Source: Nitrospirota bacterium (GTDB lineage Bacteria; Nitrospirota_A; Leptospirillia; Leptospirillales; Leptospirillaceae). Taken from it: DNA of 16,783 bases. The DNA lies in assembly GCA_021795275.1 (NCBI GenBank), contig JAJYPO010000025.1, positions 1 to 16,783 on the forward strand. The letters run 5' to 3'. This document shows, one piece after another, positions 1 through 7,842 of this stretch. The position numbers were made by a program, and so were the translations under genes. Every line of letters begins with the position of its first letter. Position 1 is the stretch's first letter. The notes under the pieces were generated by a model, which was not told where the DNA came from, made no database searches, and was given only the letters and a program-made list of their open reading frames with translations.

Positions 1-20
1 GGGTGTCCCCGCCCGGACAT
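1..20 (-). CDS. Possible start of a downstream gene, cut by the window edge
   Basis: An ATG on the minus strand at 20-18 lies 28 nt after the trpS stop codon and directly follows a purine-rich GGGGAGGGGAG stretch that would make a strong Shine-Dalgarno site. Only six codons (M-S-G-R-G-H) are visible, so no product can be named. In several bacterial lineages an M50 protease gene and trpS are followed by the segregation gene scpA, which makes scpA a reasonable guess, but nothing in these codons shows it. Confidence 0.3.
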
Positions 21-48
21 CTCCCCTCCCCGCAGACCCTCGTCCCTT

Positions 49-1053
49 TCAGGAAATTTTCATGGCCTCCCGCACCTTTTCCATGGTCAACTCCGCCTCC
101 CGGACCGCCTTCGCGCGACCGGCTTCGAGAACCTCCGCAAGAAGTCCCGGCCGGCTCTCGATCTCCCTGCGCTTCGCGCGGGCTGGAGCCAACAGACCTT
201 CGACTCCCTCCGCCAGGATCTTCTTGCAGTCGATGCATCCGATGGCCGCCGACCGGCAGTCCCGGTCGATCTCCCTGCGGACCGGAAGGGGAGTGAAGGA
301 GGCGTGGAGGGAAAAGACAGGACAGTCCTCGGGATTCCCGGGATCGTTCCGGCGCTTCCGGCGCTCGTCGGTCTTCATCGTCCGGAGCTTCTCCCAGACG
401 ACATCGGGAGAGTCGGACACAAAGATGCAGTTGTCGTAGCTTTTGCTCATCTTCCGGCCGTCGAGTCCCGGGAGCTTTGGGGTCTCCGTCAGAAGGGGAA
501 GCGGTTCCGGAAAAACCTCGCCGTAGAGGGAGTGGAAACGACGGACGATCTCCCGGGCCAGCTCGAGATGCGGGACCTGGTCCTGACCGACGGGAACATG
601 TGTGGCCCGATAGAGAACGATGTCGGCGGTCTGGAGAACGGGGTAGCCCAGGAATCCGTACATGGCGAGATCGCGGTTTTCGATCTGGACCATCTGGTCC
701 TTGTATGTAGGATTCCTGAGAAGCCAGGCCACGGGGGTCATCATTCCGAGAAGAAGGTACAACTCGGCGTGGGCGACCACATGGGACTGCTGGAAAAGGG
801 TGCACCGTTCCGGGTCCAGCCCCAGCGAGAGCCAGTCCATGAGCATCTCCGTCACATGGCTACGGAGACGCCCGGTGTCTTCGTAGTTCGTCGAAAGGGC
901 GTGCCAGTCGGCAATGAAGAAGAAACAGTCGTGACGGTCCTGAAGCTCGATCCAGTTGCGGACCGCTCCCATGTAATTTCCAAGATGGAGGCGGCCGGAG
1001 GGCTGGATGCCGCTTACGATTCGGCCGATGATCGACGGGTCAGGATGTTCCAC
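49..1053 (-). CDS. trpS: Tryptophanyl-tRNA synthetase
   Basis: Cytoplasmic class Ic aminoacyl-tRNA synthetase that charges tRNA-Trp with tryptophan using ATP. The 334-residue length is normal for bacterial TrpS. The N-terminus has the family signature SGIQPSGRLHLGNY, with the HIGH-type motif HLGN at residues 23-26. VPVGQDQVPHLEL follows near residues 153-165, and the second ATP-binding motif KMSKS is at 201-205, inside GRKMSKSYDN. The C-terminal half is the helical anticodon-binding part. The start is a GTG preceded by AAGGAG with 5 nt spacing, and translation from there gives the full Rossmann N-terminus. It is the third gene of a minus-strand operon, 25 nt after the M50 protease gene. The assignment is secure. 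Confidence 0.97.
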   Translation of the reverse strand: MEHPDPSIIGRIVSGIQPSGRLHLGNYMGAVRNWIELQDRHDCFFFIADWHALSTNYEDTGRLRSHVTEMLMDWLSLGLDPERCTLFQQSHVVAHAELYLLLGMMTPVAWLLRNPTYKDQMVQIENRDLAMYGFLGYPVLQTADIVLYRATHVPVGQDQVPHLELAREIVRRFHSLYGEVFPEPLPLLTETPKLPGLDGRKMSKSYDNCIFVSDSPDVVWEKLRTMKTDERRKRRNDPGNPEDCPVFSLHASFTPLPVRREIDRDCRSAAIGCIDCKKILAEGVEGLLAPARAKRREIESRPGLLAEVLEAGRAKAVREAELTMEKVREAMKIS

Positions 1054-1078
1054 TCAATCTCCTTGTGAATGTGAGATG

Positions 1079-1786
1079 TCAGGATGTGGCCAGGGAGAGA
1101 ATCCAGGAGGAGAGGGCTCCCATGACGGGCCATACGAAGCGGGACATGACGCCGAGCCAGGGATCAAGGAAGATGAGTCCCATGATGATCAGGACCCCGT
1201 AGGGCTCGACCCGGGAAAGTCCCCTTGCGGCCCGGGGCGGCAGGAGCCCCGACAGGACGCGTCCTCCGTCGAGGGGCGGAAGGGGGATCAGGTTGAAGAC
1301 AAAGAGGACGATGTTGATATCGACGCCCATCCGGAAGACCTGGGCCAAAAGGGAGGGAAATCCCCCCATCAGTCCCTCCGGATTCCCTCCCGAGAGGAGA
1401 AGATGGAGAAAGGACATGTAGACGAAGGCCTGGAGGAGGTTCGAGAGGGGGCCTGCGGCGGCGACCATCATCATGTCGCGGCGGGGATTGCCAAGATTCC
1501 GCTCCACGATGGGAACGGGCTTGGCATACCCGAAAAGGAAGCCGGTATGGAGAAGGATCAGGGCCAGGGGCAGCAGGATGGTCCCGAAGGGATCGATATG
1601 GGCCAGGGGATTCAAGGTGAGGCGTCCCATGAAGCGTGCCGTCGAATCGCCTAGCCGGTCCGCGACGAGGCCATGGGCGATTTCGTGAAGGATGACGGCG
1701 AAAAGAAGGGGGAAGCCCACGACCAGAACTTCCGATCCGACCTGGCGAAGCCAGTCCATTCCTGCGTGCAGGTGAAAATGTTCCAA
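1079..1786 (-). CDS. Site-2 protease family (M50) membrane zinc metalloprotease
   Basis: Predicted polytopic inner-membrane protease of the M50 (S2P-like) family, 235 residues. The zinc site HEIAH is at residues 34-38, in a hydrophobic segment. The third zinc ligand lies in the conserved block NLIPLPPLDGGRV, with Asp at 173. AAAGPLSNLL near 109-118 is another family hallmark. There is no PDZ domain, so it belongs to the compact type often found beside trpS, not the RseP type. Its substrate cannot be read from the sequence. The chosen start is a TTG at 1786, 10 nt after a GGAG; an in-frame ATG at 1759 would still keep the HEIAH segment but has no properly spaced ribosome site. The gene lies 24 nt after the LpoA-like gene and 25 nt before trpS. 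Confidence 0.92.
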   Translation of the reverse strand: MEHFHLHAGMDWLRQVGSEVLVVGFPLLFAVILHEIAHGLVADRLGDSTARFMGRLTLNPLAHIDPFGTILLPLALILLHTGFLFGYAKPVPIVERNLGNPRRDMMMVAAAGPLSNLLQAFVYMSFLHLLLSGGNPEGLMGGFPSLLAQVFRMGVDINIVLFVFNLIPLPPLDGGRVLSGLLPPRAARGLSRVEPYGVLIIMGLIFLDPWLGVMSRFVWPVMGALSSWILSLATS

Positions 1787-1810
1787 TCTTTGAACACTCC
1801 GATCGCGTTT

Positions 1811-3994
1811 CTAGTGACGGTCCCCCCCGACGGAGACCGGCTGCGTCGAGACACCCAGCCAGTCCCCGCCCGAGAACCGGTACATGGTGTAGACCCGTGA
1901 CATCAGTCCTCCCGGGCCCCAGGAGACCGGCCCTGAGAGCCCATTGTAGGACTTTTTGGCCAGCGCCGTCACGCCGAGATGGTAACGTGTCCGGAACCCT
2001 TCACGGAAGAGGGAGGCCAGAAAGGCCCCGCAATCGTAGGACTCGATCTCCAGAAGGTCCGGACTCCGTCCGGTGACCTGTTTCAGTCGGGCGTAGGCTT
2101 CCCTGAGCCCCGTTTCCCGAGAATTCCCCCGCGCCACATGGAACAGGTTGACCGGCGCCACGCTGTAGAGAGGGTTGTGGATGTCGGAAACCATGTCCCA
2201 CTGGCGGCGGGCCATCATCAGGGACTCGTTTGCCAGGACATCCACGTTCTGGATGTCCTTGTAAACGAGCTCGTCGAGCACCTTGAAGGGATGACGCGAG
2301 TCGTTCGGGAAGGCAATGATATCGAAATCCGGCTTGAAAAAGAAAGGGAGAGGACGATCCCCGGGGGTTTGTCGGGAAGGATAGACGAGATAGTAGGACT
2401 TGCCCCCGTAGGAGACGAAGTCCCCCGAGCGGGAGGTGATCCCGTCCCCGGAGGAGCCCCTCTCCGTAACCTCCACATCCCGGCCGAAGCGCCTGAGGCG
2501 CAGGACGGCCTCCTGCCGCTTTCCCCGGGCCCGGGGGAGCGGAACCGCCGCCGTCACCGTCCCCCCCCCTGCGGCGAGGGCCTTCGATACGGAATCCCGG
2601 ACAGACCGTCCGTAGTAGTCGGTCGGATAGAGGATCGCAACCCGGGCCTTGGGGGTCAGGGAGAGGGAAAAGGCGGCAAGAGCGCGGGAAACCATTTCGG
2701 GGGTGCTGGCCATGCTGATCATGAACCGGATTCCGGGGTCGGCGGGAAGGGTGGGGGTTACCGCGAGGATCTGGTCCTTTATGAGGCTCGAACGGACCGC
2801 CGCAAGGTCACGGGCCAAAAAGGGTCCGAGCAGGGCCCCCACCCTTTCCCGATCGACGAGATCCCGATACCAGCGGCCATAGGTCTCCCGGTCGACGACG
2901 AAGCGGACGATCAGCCCGGGAGTCCCTGAGACCCGAGGTTCGAAGGCCAGGGCCGCCCCCGCCAGGAGGGAGCGCATATAGGGGCGGAGGGGCCCCCGGG
3001 AGAGGTCGGGAAGGATGAGGCCCACGGAAGGGGGCTTCCCTTCCATCGACAGGCGGTCGAGCAGGCGTTCCGCCTCCGAGACGTAAAGGGACTCGGGATA
3101 GGAGAGGATCATGCGAAGAAGGATCCTCTCGGCCTGCCAGGGGTGATTCGTGCGCGCGTCGAGAACCGCCAGCCGGTAGGCGGCATAGTCTCCGGGAAAA
3201 TCCCTGGGAAATACGGAAAGGATCTTGAGAAGACCTGCTTCGTCCTTCACGGCATTGAAGATCAGGTCGATCGTCCGCGTCATGACGACCTTCTGGTCCG
3301 GAGGGTCGAGACGGGTGAGGGACTGGCCCATCCCGATCACTCCCTCGACGGGGTCCGTACTGCGCCAGTGGTCGAGGAGAACGGCCGTCGCGTGACGGAA
3401 CCTCGAAGAGCGGGCGAGATCGGAGTAAATAGGGAGAAGCTGGCGAACCGCTCCTTCGGAATTGCCCCGGTCCCGGTCGGCCATCGCCAGTTCGTAGCGA
3501 ACCCGTCGCAGGAGGGTCGGCGGGAGGGAGGCGGGTACCCGCGCTCCCACCAGCGGGAGAAGAAGGGCAATGGCCCGCCCCGAATGGCCGATCCGGCGAC
3601 TCGAGGAGGCCAGGGCCACCACCGCCTCCGGAGGCAGTCCCGCCGTGCCGGAATCGAGCTGTGCCTCTTCGAGGAGGTCGTATGCCCGCCTGTAGTCTCC
3701 CGACCGGTAAGCCTCCCGGCCTTCGGAAATCAGGGCGGCCAGCGAAAGGGCGGCAGGAGTGGCTGGAGGGGGGGGAGCGGGGGCTGGAACCGGCAGAACA
3801 GGAAGGGAGATGGCCGGTGCGGGAGCGGCCGGGGGAGCGGGGACTCCCCCGGGGGTCGCCGGCATCCCCCGTGCGGGAGGAAGACAGAGGACGATGAGGA
3901 CGACGTAGAGCGCGGTCATGACCCTGCCCCGGGATCGGCTCCCCTCGTCTTCCGGATCCGGAGATCTCCGGATCCCCGGCGACTTCTTTTGCAT
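1811..3994 (-). CDS. Periplasmic TPR plus type-1 periplasmic-binding-fold protein, LpoA/YraM-like
   Basis: A protein of about 727 residues. A basic N-terminus is followed by a hydrophobic stretch (TALYVVLIVLCLPPA), which looks like a signal peptide or anchor, and then a Pro/Ala-rich linker of about 40 residues. Next comes a helical region with TPR-like repeats (AYRSGDYRRAYDLLEEA and similar), and a C-terminal half resembling a type-1 periplasmic-binding fold (VGLILPDLSRG, GALLGPFLARDLAAV, VAILYPTDYYGRSV). This architecture matches LpoA-type activators of peptidoglycan synthases and related Leu/Ile/Val-binding-like proteins. No lipobox cysteine is visible, so lipidation is not supported. The start at 3994 is an ATG after AGGGAGG; a GTG at 4030 and an ATG at 3919 are alternatives. 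It opens an operon with the M50 protease and trpS and is divergent from a cell-wall amidase, which supports an envelope role. The exact function is inferred. Confidence 0.75.
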   Translation of the reverse strand: MQKKSPGIRRSPDPEDEGSRSRGRVMTALYVVLIVLCLPPARGMPATPGGVPAPPAAPAPAISLPVLPVPAPAPPPPATPAALSLAALISEGREAYRSGDYRRAYDLLEEAQLDSGTAGLPPEAVVALASSSRRIGHSGRAIALLLPLVGARVPASLPPTLLRRVRYELAMADRDRGNSEGAVRQLLPIYSDLARSSRFRHATAVLLDHWRSTDPVEGVIGMGQSLTRLDPPDQKVVMTRTIDLIFNAVKDEAGLLKILSVFPRDFPGDYAAYRLAVLDARTNHPWQAERILLRMILSYPESLYVSEAERLLDRLSMEGKPPSVGLILPDLSRGPLRPYMRSLLAGAALAFEPRVSGTPGLIVRFVVDRETYGRWYRDLVDRERVGALLGPFLARDLAAVRSSLIKDQILAVTPTLPADPGIRFMISMASTPEMVSRALAAFSLSLTPKARVAILYPTDYYGRSVRDSVSKALAAGGGTVTAAVPLPRARGKRQEAVLRLRRFGRDVEVTERGSSGDGITSRSGDFVSYGGKSYYLVYPSRQTPGDRPLPFFFKPDFDIIAFPNDSRHPFKVLDELVYKDIQNVDVLANESLMMARRQWDMVSDIHNPLYSVAPVNLFHVARGNSRETGLREAYARLKQVTGRSPDLLEIESYDCGAFLASLFREGFRTRYHLGVTALAKKSYNGLSGPVSWGPGGLMSRVYTMYRFSGGDWLGVSTQPVSVGGDRH

Positions 3995-4079
3995 AGGCCT
4001 CCCTGCCCGATTCGGCCGGACATGAAGCACGGTCCATGGCCCGTCAAGAATTGCGGCAGTCGCGCCGCTCCCAGACCCC

Positions 4080-4087
4080 CATTATAC
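4080..4087 (-). promoter_or_regulatory. Predicted -10 element for the LpoA-like operon
   Basis: The minus strand reads TATAAT exactly (4086-4081), preceded by TTTTTTG, about 85 nt upstream of the chosen ATG. No good -35 hexamer lies 16-18 nt upstream, so either another factor helps or the match is by chance in an AT-rich stretch. Confidence 0.4.
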
Positions 4088-4135
4088 AAAAAATCAGGAC
4101 AGAGGTGGGACCCGTTTGCCGATTCAAAAAAATAG

Positions 4136-4163
4136 TTGAACTTTCATGAAAAGTTCGTAGAAT
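4136..4163 (+). promoter_or_regulatory. Predicted sigma70-type promoter of the amidase operon
   Basis: TTGAAC at 4136-4141 and TAGAAT at 4158-4163 are separated by 16 nt, which is a reasonable housekeeping promoter. Transcription would start near 4170 and leave about 50 nt of leader before the amidase ATG. The spacer is filled by a perfect inverted repeat, annotated separately. Confidence 0.5.
4138..4156. promoter_or_regulatory. Inverted repeat (operator-like dyad) within the amidase promoter
   Basis: GAACTTTCATGAAAAGTTC consists of two 7-bp arms, GAACTTT and AAAGTTC, that are perfect reverse complements around a 5-nt centre. It overlaps the last four bases of the predicted -35 box and ends one base before the predicted -10 box. 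A protein bound here would block RNA polymerase. No T-run follows on either strand, so a terminator is unlikely. The binding protein is unknown. Confidence 0.45.
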
Positions 4164-4218
4164 TAATCCAGTAGGACTCTTCTCTCTTCGGATTCATCCC
4201 AAACACGGGGGCCTCAGG

Positions 4219-5610
4219 ATGCCGGATTGCAAGGACAGCGCAGAACTTCTTCTTCGGAAGTTCCTCATACATTCGGGGTCGCTCCTTTTCTCGACCCTGA
4301 TTCTCCTCGCCTCGGCGGGCTTCTCCCCGGCAGCCGATCTCTCCTTCATCCAGAAGGTGCGGGTCGGACTTCACCGGCACACCGTCCGGATCGTTCTCGC
4401 GATGGACCGCCCCACGGCGAAACCACGGCTCTCGCCGGCGACGACTGACCGGCCTTCGGTCACCCTTCCGGGGGTAATGCCCGGGGCCGGCGTCCACCGC
4501 TCCCTCGTCGTCCACTCTCCCGAGTTCCGGAAATATCTGTCCTCGATCGACATCGCCTACGATCCCTCGGGCCGGGAGACCCGCCTTTCGATTCGCTTCG
4601 TCCATCCCGTTCCGGCACCCAGGATCTTCCTGCTCTCCCATCCACCCCGCATCGTGATGGACTTCGCGGTCAGATCCGGAAAAGGCACCGCCCCGCGCCC
4701 GGCTCCCTCCGCCCGGCGACGACGTATCGTCATTCCCGGGAAGTCTCTTCCCCCCTCCTCTCCCTCTGCCGCCCCACCCACGGCGGCTCCCCATTCCGCT
4801 CCTTCCGGTATCGTCCCGTCGGGCGGGAACCCCGGGCCCCACATCATGGCGGCGACCTTCGATCCCGCTGCGCGTCCCTTCCGGGTCGTCCTCGACGCCG
4901 GACATGGAGGGCGCGACTGCGGAACGACATCCGTCAGCGGGGTCTGTGAAAAGACCCTGGTCCTGGACATCGTGAAGCGGCTCCGGCGGATCCTCCAACG
5001 CGATCCGCGCTTCCTGGTCATCCTGACCCGGAGCGACGACCATTTTGTTCCCCTTCCCGAGAGGACACGCATCGCGAACGACAGCCACGGAGATCTCTTC
5101 CTGTCCGTCCACGCCAATGCCGATCCGGACCGGTCGGTGCGCGGGCTGGAAACCTTTCTCCTGAACCTGCACTCGAGCGATGCCCGGGCCCAGCGCATCG
5201 CCCAGAGAGAAAACAGCGCCCTGGGAGTTTCCCGGGGCGATCTCTCGGCCATTCTGCTGACCCTCAAGATCAATCACAAGAAGAAGCGCTCCTGGGAGCT
5301 GGCGCAGGAGATCGACGACAATCTCTCCCGTTCCCTGGGAGCGGACTATCCCGTCCGGGACCTGGGAATCCGCCAGGCTCCCTTCTACGTGATCATGGGG
5401 ACGACGATGCCAGCCGTCCTGACAGAGGTCAATTTTCTCTCGAACCGGACCGACGCCCGCCTGATGGACTCCCCCCGATTCCGGGAAAAAACGGCCAGGG
5501 CCCTCTATCGCGGCATCGTGGCCTATTACGCGAGTGTTCATCCGGAGGCGACCAGACCCATTCCAGCGGCCCGCCTCGCCCACCAGGAGCTCTCCTCCCG
5601 TGAGCCCTGA
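4219..5610 (+). CDS. amiC: N-acetylmuramoyl-L-alanine amidase, AMIN plus Amidase_3
   Basis: Zinc amidase of the AmiA/B/C family that cuts the bond between N-acetylmuramic acid and the stem peptide of peptidoglycan in the periplasm, typically during daughter-cell separation. The 463 residues begin with a signal peptide (hydrophobic core GSLLFSTLILLASAGF, likely cut near SPAADL). An AMIN-type beta domain for envelope targeting follows at about 45-155, then a Pro/Ala/Ser-rich linker, then the Amidase_3 domain from about 220. The zinc ligands are visible as H229 in LDAGHGG, E244 in CEKTLVL and H298 in SVHANAD, and the catalytic E403 is in TEVNFLSN. No LysM domain is present. The ATG at 4219 gives a full signal peptide. 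The gene is divergent from the LpoA-like operon and is followed by folate genes. The symbol marks the family; amiA or amiB would be equally fair. Confidence 0.92.
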   Translation: MPDCKDSAELLLRKFLIHSGSLLFSTLILLASAGFSPAADLSFIQKVRVGLHRHTVRIVLAMDRPTAKPRLSPATTDRPSVTLPGVMPGAGVHRSLVVHSPEFRKYLSSIDIAYDPSGRETRLSIRFVHPVPAPRIFLLSHPPRIVMDFAVRSGKGTAPRPAPSARRRRIVIPGKSLPPSSPSAAPPTAAPHSAPSGIVPSGGNPGPHIMAATFDPAARPFRVVLDAGHGGRDCGTTSVSGVCEKTLVLDIVKRLRRILQRDPRFLVILTRSDDHFVPLPERTRIANDSHGDLFLSVHANADPDRSVRGLETFLLNLHSSDARAQRIAQRENSALGVSRGDLSAILLTLKINHKKKRSWELAQEIDDNLSRSLGADYPVRDLGIRQAPFYVIMGTTMPAVLTEVNFLSNRTDARLMDSPRFREKTARALYRGIVAYYASVHPEATRPIPAARLAHQELSSREP

Positions 5611-5620
5611 AGAGCGTCTC

Positions 5621-6229
5621 ATGACACAGGAATCGCGACTGGTCCGGGAGAAGAAGGAGATGCGGAGAGGCCTCGTGGCCCGTCGCGACGCGCTTCCGAA
5701 AGAAGAACGCAAACGTCATTCCCAGGCGGCGGGAGATCACGCCCTCTCCCTGATCCGAAGGCTGCGGAAAGAGCGAGAGGGTCTCTTCACCCTTGCACTC
5801 TTTCTCTCCTTCGGAAGCGAGATCGACACCCGACCCATCCTCTCGGGACTCTTTGCGGAAAACCCGGAAGAGACCCGCATCCTTCTCCCGTCCCTCAGGC
5901 ACTCGAAAGAGATCGTCCTTCGCCCCTGGCACAAGGACGCCCCCCTGACGCCCGGTCCCTTCGGCATCCTCGAACCGGAGACCCGCGAGGCCGTCCCCCC
6001 GGAGGAGGTCGATCTTTTTCTCCTTCCTGGGGTCGGATTCGACCGGGCCGGCCACCGTCTCGGGTACGGGCGAGGCTATTACGACCGCCTTCTCGCCAGG
6101 GTCGGCATCGCCGGAATCCGGGCAGGTCTGGCCTTCTCCGAACAGGTCGTCCCGGAGATCCCGGCCGGCGCGGGGGACGTTCCAATCCACTATCTGATTA
6201 CGGAAAAAGGGTGGAACGCCTGTGGTTGA
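5621..6229 (+). CDS. 5-formyltetrahydrofolate cyclo-ligase (MTHFS)
   Basis: Cytoplasmic enzyme that converts 5-formyl-THF plus ATP to 5,10-methenyl-THF, returning a folate storage form to the active one-carbon pool. The 202-residue length is typical. The N-terminus has the basic ATP-binding segment (REKKEMRRGLVARR). The C-terminal signature LPGVGFD...RLGYGRGYYDR, with its glycine-rich phosphate loop, is intact. The ATG at 5621 was chosen because it lies 10 nt after the amidase stop and begins the conserved helix; an in-frame GTG at 5600 overlapping the amidase end is possible. It overlaps folE by 8 nt, so the two are probably translationally coupled. E. coli calls this gene ygfA/fau; I give no symbol because bacterial usage varies. 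Confidence 0.93.
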   Translation: MTQESRLVREKKEMRRGLVARRDALPKEERKRHSQAAGDHALSLIRRLRKEREGLFTLALFLSFGSEIDTRPILSGLFAENPEETRILLPSLRHSKEIVLRPWHKDAPLTPGPFGILEPETREAVPPEEVDLFLLPGVGFDRAGHRLGYGRGYYDRLLARVGIAGIRAGLAFSEQVVPEIPAGAGDVPIHYLITEKGWNACG

Positions 6230-6785
6230 TCCAGAGAAGATCGAGAGAGGGTTCCGGCTGGTCCTCGAGGGTCTCGGGGAAGATCTCGATCGACCCGGGC
6301 TGCGGGACACCCCGCGACGGGTGGCAGTCCTCTTCGCCGACCTCTTTTCGGGGCTTTTCCAGAACCCCTCGGAGACCCTTTCCCTGATCGGGGGGGAAAG
6401 CTTCGATGAAATGGTCGTCCTGAAGAACCTCCCCTTCTACTCGATGTGCGAGCACCATTTCCTGCCCTTCTTCGGCCATGCGAGCATCGCCTACATCCCC
6501 GAGAACGGGCGGATGACCGGCCTTTCGGATCTCGGGAGAGTGGTGGAGATCTTCGCCCGGCGTGCGCAGATTCAGGAGAGGATGACCAGCCAGATCGCCG
6601 ATTGCGTGATGGAAACACTGAAGCCCCAGGGAGCCATGGTCATCCTGGAGGCGGAACACCTCTGCCTCTCGATGCGGGGTCTCAAGAAGCCGGGGGTTCC
6701 CGTGGTGACGAGCGCGGTCCGAGGAATCTTCCTGAAAAACGCCAAGACCCGCCAGGAGCTTCTCTCTCTCATCCGCTCTTCCTGA
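6222..6785 (+). CDS. folE: GTP cyclohydrolase I, type 1
   Basis: Converts GTP to 7,8-dihydroneopterin triphosphate, the first step of tetrahydrofolate synthesis. The 187-residue length fits FolE1. Zinc ligands are C76 and H79 in SMCEHHFLPF and C148 in EAEHLCLSMRG. The helical N-terminus with LRDTPRRVA and the motif YIPENGRMTGLSDLGR are also characteristic. The start is a GTG at 6222, inside the end of the cyclo-ligase gene, with AAAGGGTGGA upstream. The last 17 nt overlap the end of the convergent transporter gene. It is the last gene of the amidase-led run. The assignment is secure. Confidence 0.97.
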   Translation: MVDPEKIERGFRLVLEGLGEDLDRPGLRDTPRRVAVLFADLFSGLFQNPSETLSLIGGESFDEMVVLKNLPFYSMCEHHFLPFFGHASIAYIPENGRMTGLSDLGRVVEIFARRAQIQERMTSQIADCVMETLKPQGAMVILEAEHLCLSMRGLKKPGVPVVTSAVRGIFLKNAKTRQELLSLIRSS

Positions 6786-7728
6786 CTTCCTCTCTTCGTC
6801 CACCAAGGGCGACCAGTCCCACACCTCCCAGTATCAGCAAGGCCCCGATTCCGGACCGGAGCGTCATCCTTTCGCCCAGCAGGCCCCAGGCCATCAGAAG
6901 GGTGATCACCGGCCCGAAAAAAGAGAGCAGGGCAGCCCGGCTGGCTCCGATGGCGGCGATCCCCATCGTCATGAAAAAGGTGGGAAGTGCGGTCGAAAAA
7001 AGGCCCATGGCCGCGATCAGGAGCAGGGCCCGCGTGTCGGCCCGAGCGGGATGGAAGCTTCCCGAAAGGAGCGACTGGAACAGGAGGGCCAGGGTGGCCG
7101 CCACCATCACGATGGACGTCAGATAAAGGGGGTCGACCCGCCGCACGATCCGCTCCACGCCCACGAGATAGAGCGCGTAGAAGAGTCCGCTCCCGATCAC
7201 GAGAAAGACGCCTTCCCGTTCCCCGGGCCCGGACAGGGATCCTCCAGCCATCATGACGGCCAGCCCGGCGTAGGCCAGGAGGGTGGCCAGAATCTCGCGG
7301 AGACCGACCCGTCTGCGGCCGATGAGGGCGGAGAGAAAGACGACGAAGGTGGGGTAGAGAAAAAGGACGAGGCGCTCGAGGCTGGCTCCGATCCGGAAGA
7401 GTCCTTCGAAGTCCAGGGCGGCGGAGAAATCGAACCCCAGAAGCCCCAAAAGGACGATCTTCCAGAAATCGGCCCGCCCGGGCCCCGGACGGCTCTCCGG
7501 CCGCGCTCTCCCGAACCAGGCGATTCCCGCGAGGTAGGCCGGAAGGACCGACAGCATGCGCAGGTCCAGGACGGTGGCGGGATCGACCCCCTCCCGGTAG
7601 GCCATCTTGGCCAGAATTCCCTTGGCCGCGAAACCCGTGGCCGAAAGAAGCACCAGGACGACCCCGAGCCGGATCCTGGCGGGCGTTGCGGAGGGCAACC
7701 CCAGGCCCCCCTCTTCCCTTTTTTTCAT
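6769..7728 (-). CDS. EamA/DMT-family transporter (RhaT/YdcZ-type permease)
   Basis: Integral membrane protein of 319 residues with about ten hydrophobic helices in two similar halves: an EamA repeat from about 18 to 150 and another from about 165 to 305. Family features include the N-terminal LVLLSATGFAAKGILAKMAYREG, shortened here to its key part ATGFAAKG, and the end of each repeat, WGLLGERMTLR, with the typical glutamate. These drug/metabolite transporters usually export amino acids or other small metabolites; the substrate cannot be inferred. The ATG at 7728 lies close behind GAGGAG and ahead of a basic cytoplasmic N-terminus. The reading frame stays open upstream through the lysR region, but that extension is low-complexity and overlaps a real gene. 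The gene is divergent from a LysR regulator that may control it. Confidence 0.88.
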   Translation of the reverse strand: MKKREEGGLGLPSATPARIRLGVVLVLLSATGFAAKGILAKMAYREGVDPATVLDLRMLSVLPAYLAGIAWFGRARPESRPGPGRADFWKIVLLGLLGFDFSAALDFEGLFRIGASLERLVLFLYPTFVVFLSALIGRRRVGLREILATLLAYAGLAVMMAGGSLSGPGEREGVFLVIGSGLFYALYLVGVERIVRRVDPLYLTSIVMVAATLALLFQSLLSGSFHPARADTRALLLIAAMGLFSTALPTFFMTMGIAAIGASRAALLSFFGPVITLLMAWGLLGERMTLRSGIGALLILGGVGLVALGGRREEVRKSG

Positions 7729-7759
7729 CCACTCCTCTTCTCTCACGGACTTTCCGGGG

Positions 7760-7775
7760 ATCCGGCTATCCGGCT
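7760..7775. repeat. Two perfect tandem 8-bp units upstream of lysR
   Basis: ATCCGGCT occurs twice in direct succession at 7760-7767 and 7768-7775, in the 114-nt gap between the divergent transporter and LysR genes. It ends at the predicted -35 box of lysR. It could be a factor-binding pair or a chance duplication. Confidence 0.45.
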
Positions 7776-7803
7776 TGTCAAAGTCTAATAGATGGGAAAT
7801 AAT
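7775..7803 (+). promoter_or_regulatory. Predicted promoter of the LysR regulator
   Basis: TTGTCA at 7775-7780 and AATAAT at 7798-7803 have 17 nt spacing; each matches five of six consensus bases. The stretch from 7780 to 7842 is much more AT-rich than the rest of the window and also contains TATAGT at 7807. A clear promoter for the divergent transporter was not identified, although the two promoters must share this 114-nt space. Confidence 0.4.
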
Positions 7804-7842
7804 AAGTATAGTGAAATTTTTTTCTTTTAATGATAGGTAAAA

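Noticed and set aside
304..1068. A 254-codon plus-strand frame opposite trpS
   Set aside because: Antisense shadow of a certain gene; no family resemblance.
2808..4037. A 409-codon minus-strand frame overlapping the LpoA-like gene
   Set aside because: Pro/Arg/Gly-rich low-complexity translation in another frame of a gene with recognisable domains.
4144..5712. A 522-codon open frame antisense to the amidase gene
   Set aside because: It lies opposite a gene with clear zinc ligands and signal peptide; its translation is rich in Gly, Arg and Asp with no domain pattern, as expected for a GC-rich shadow frame.
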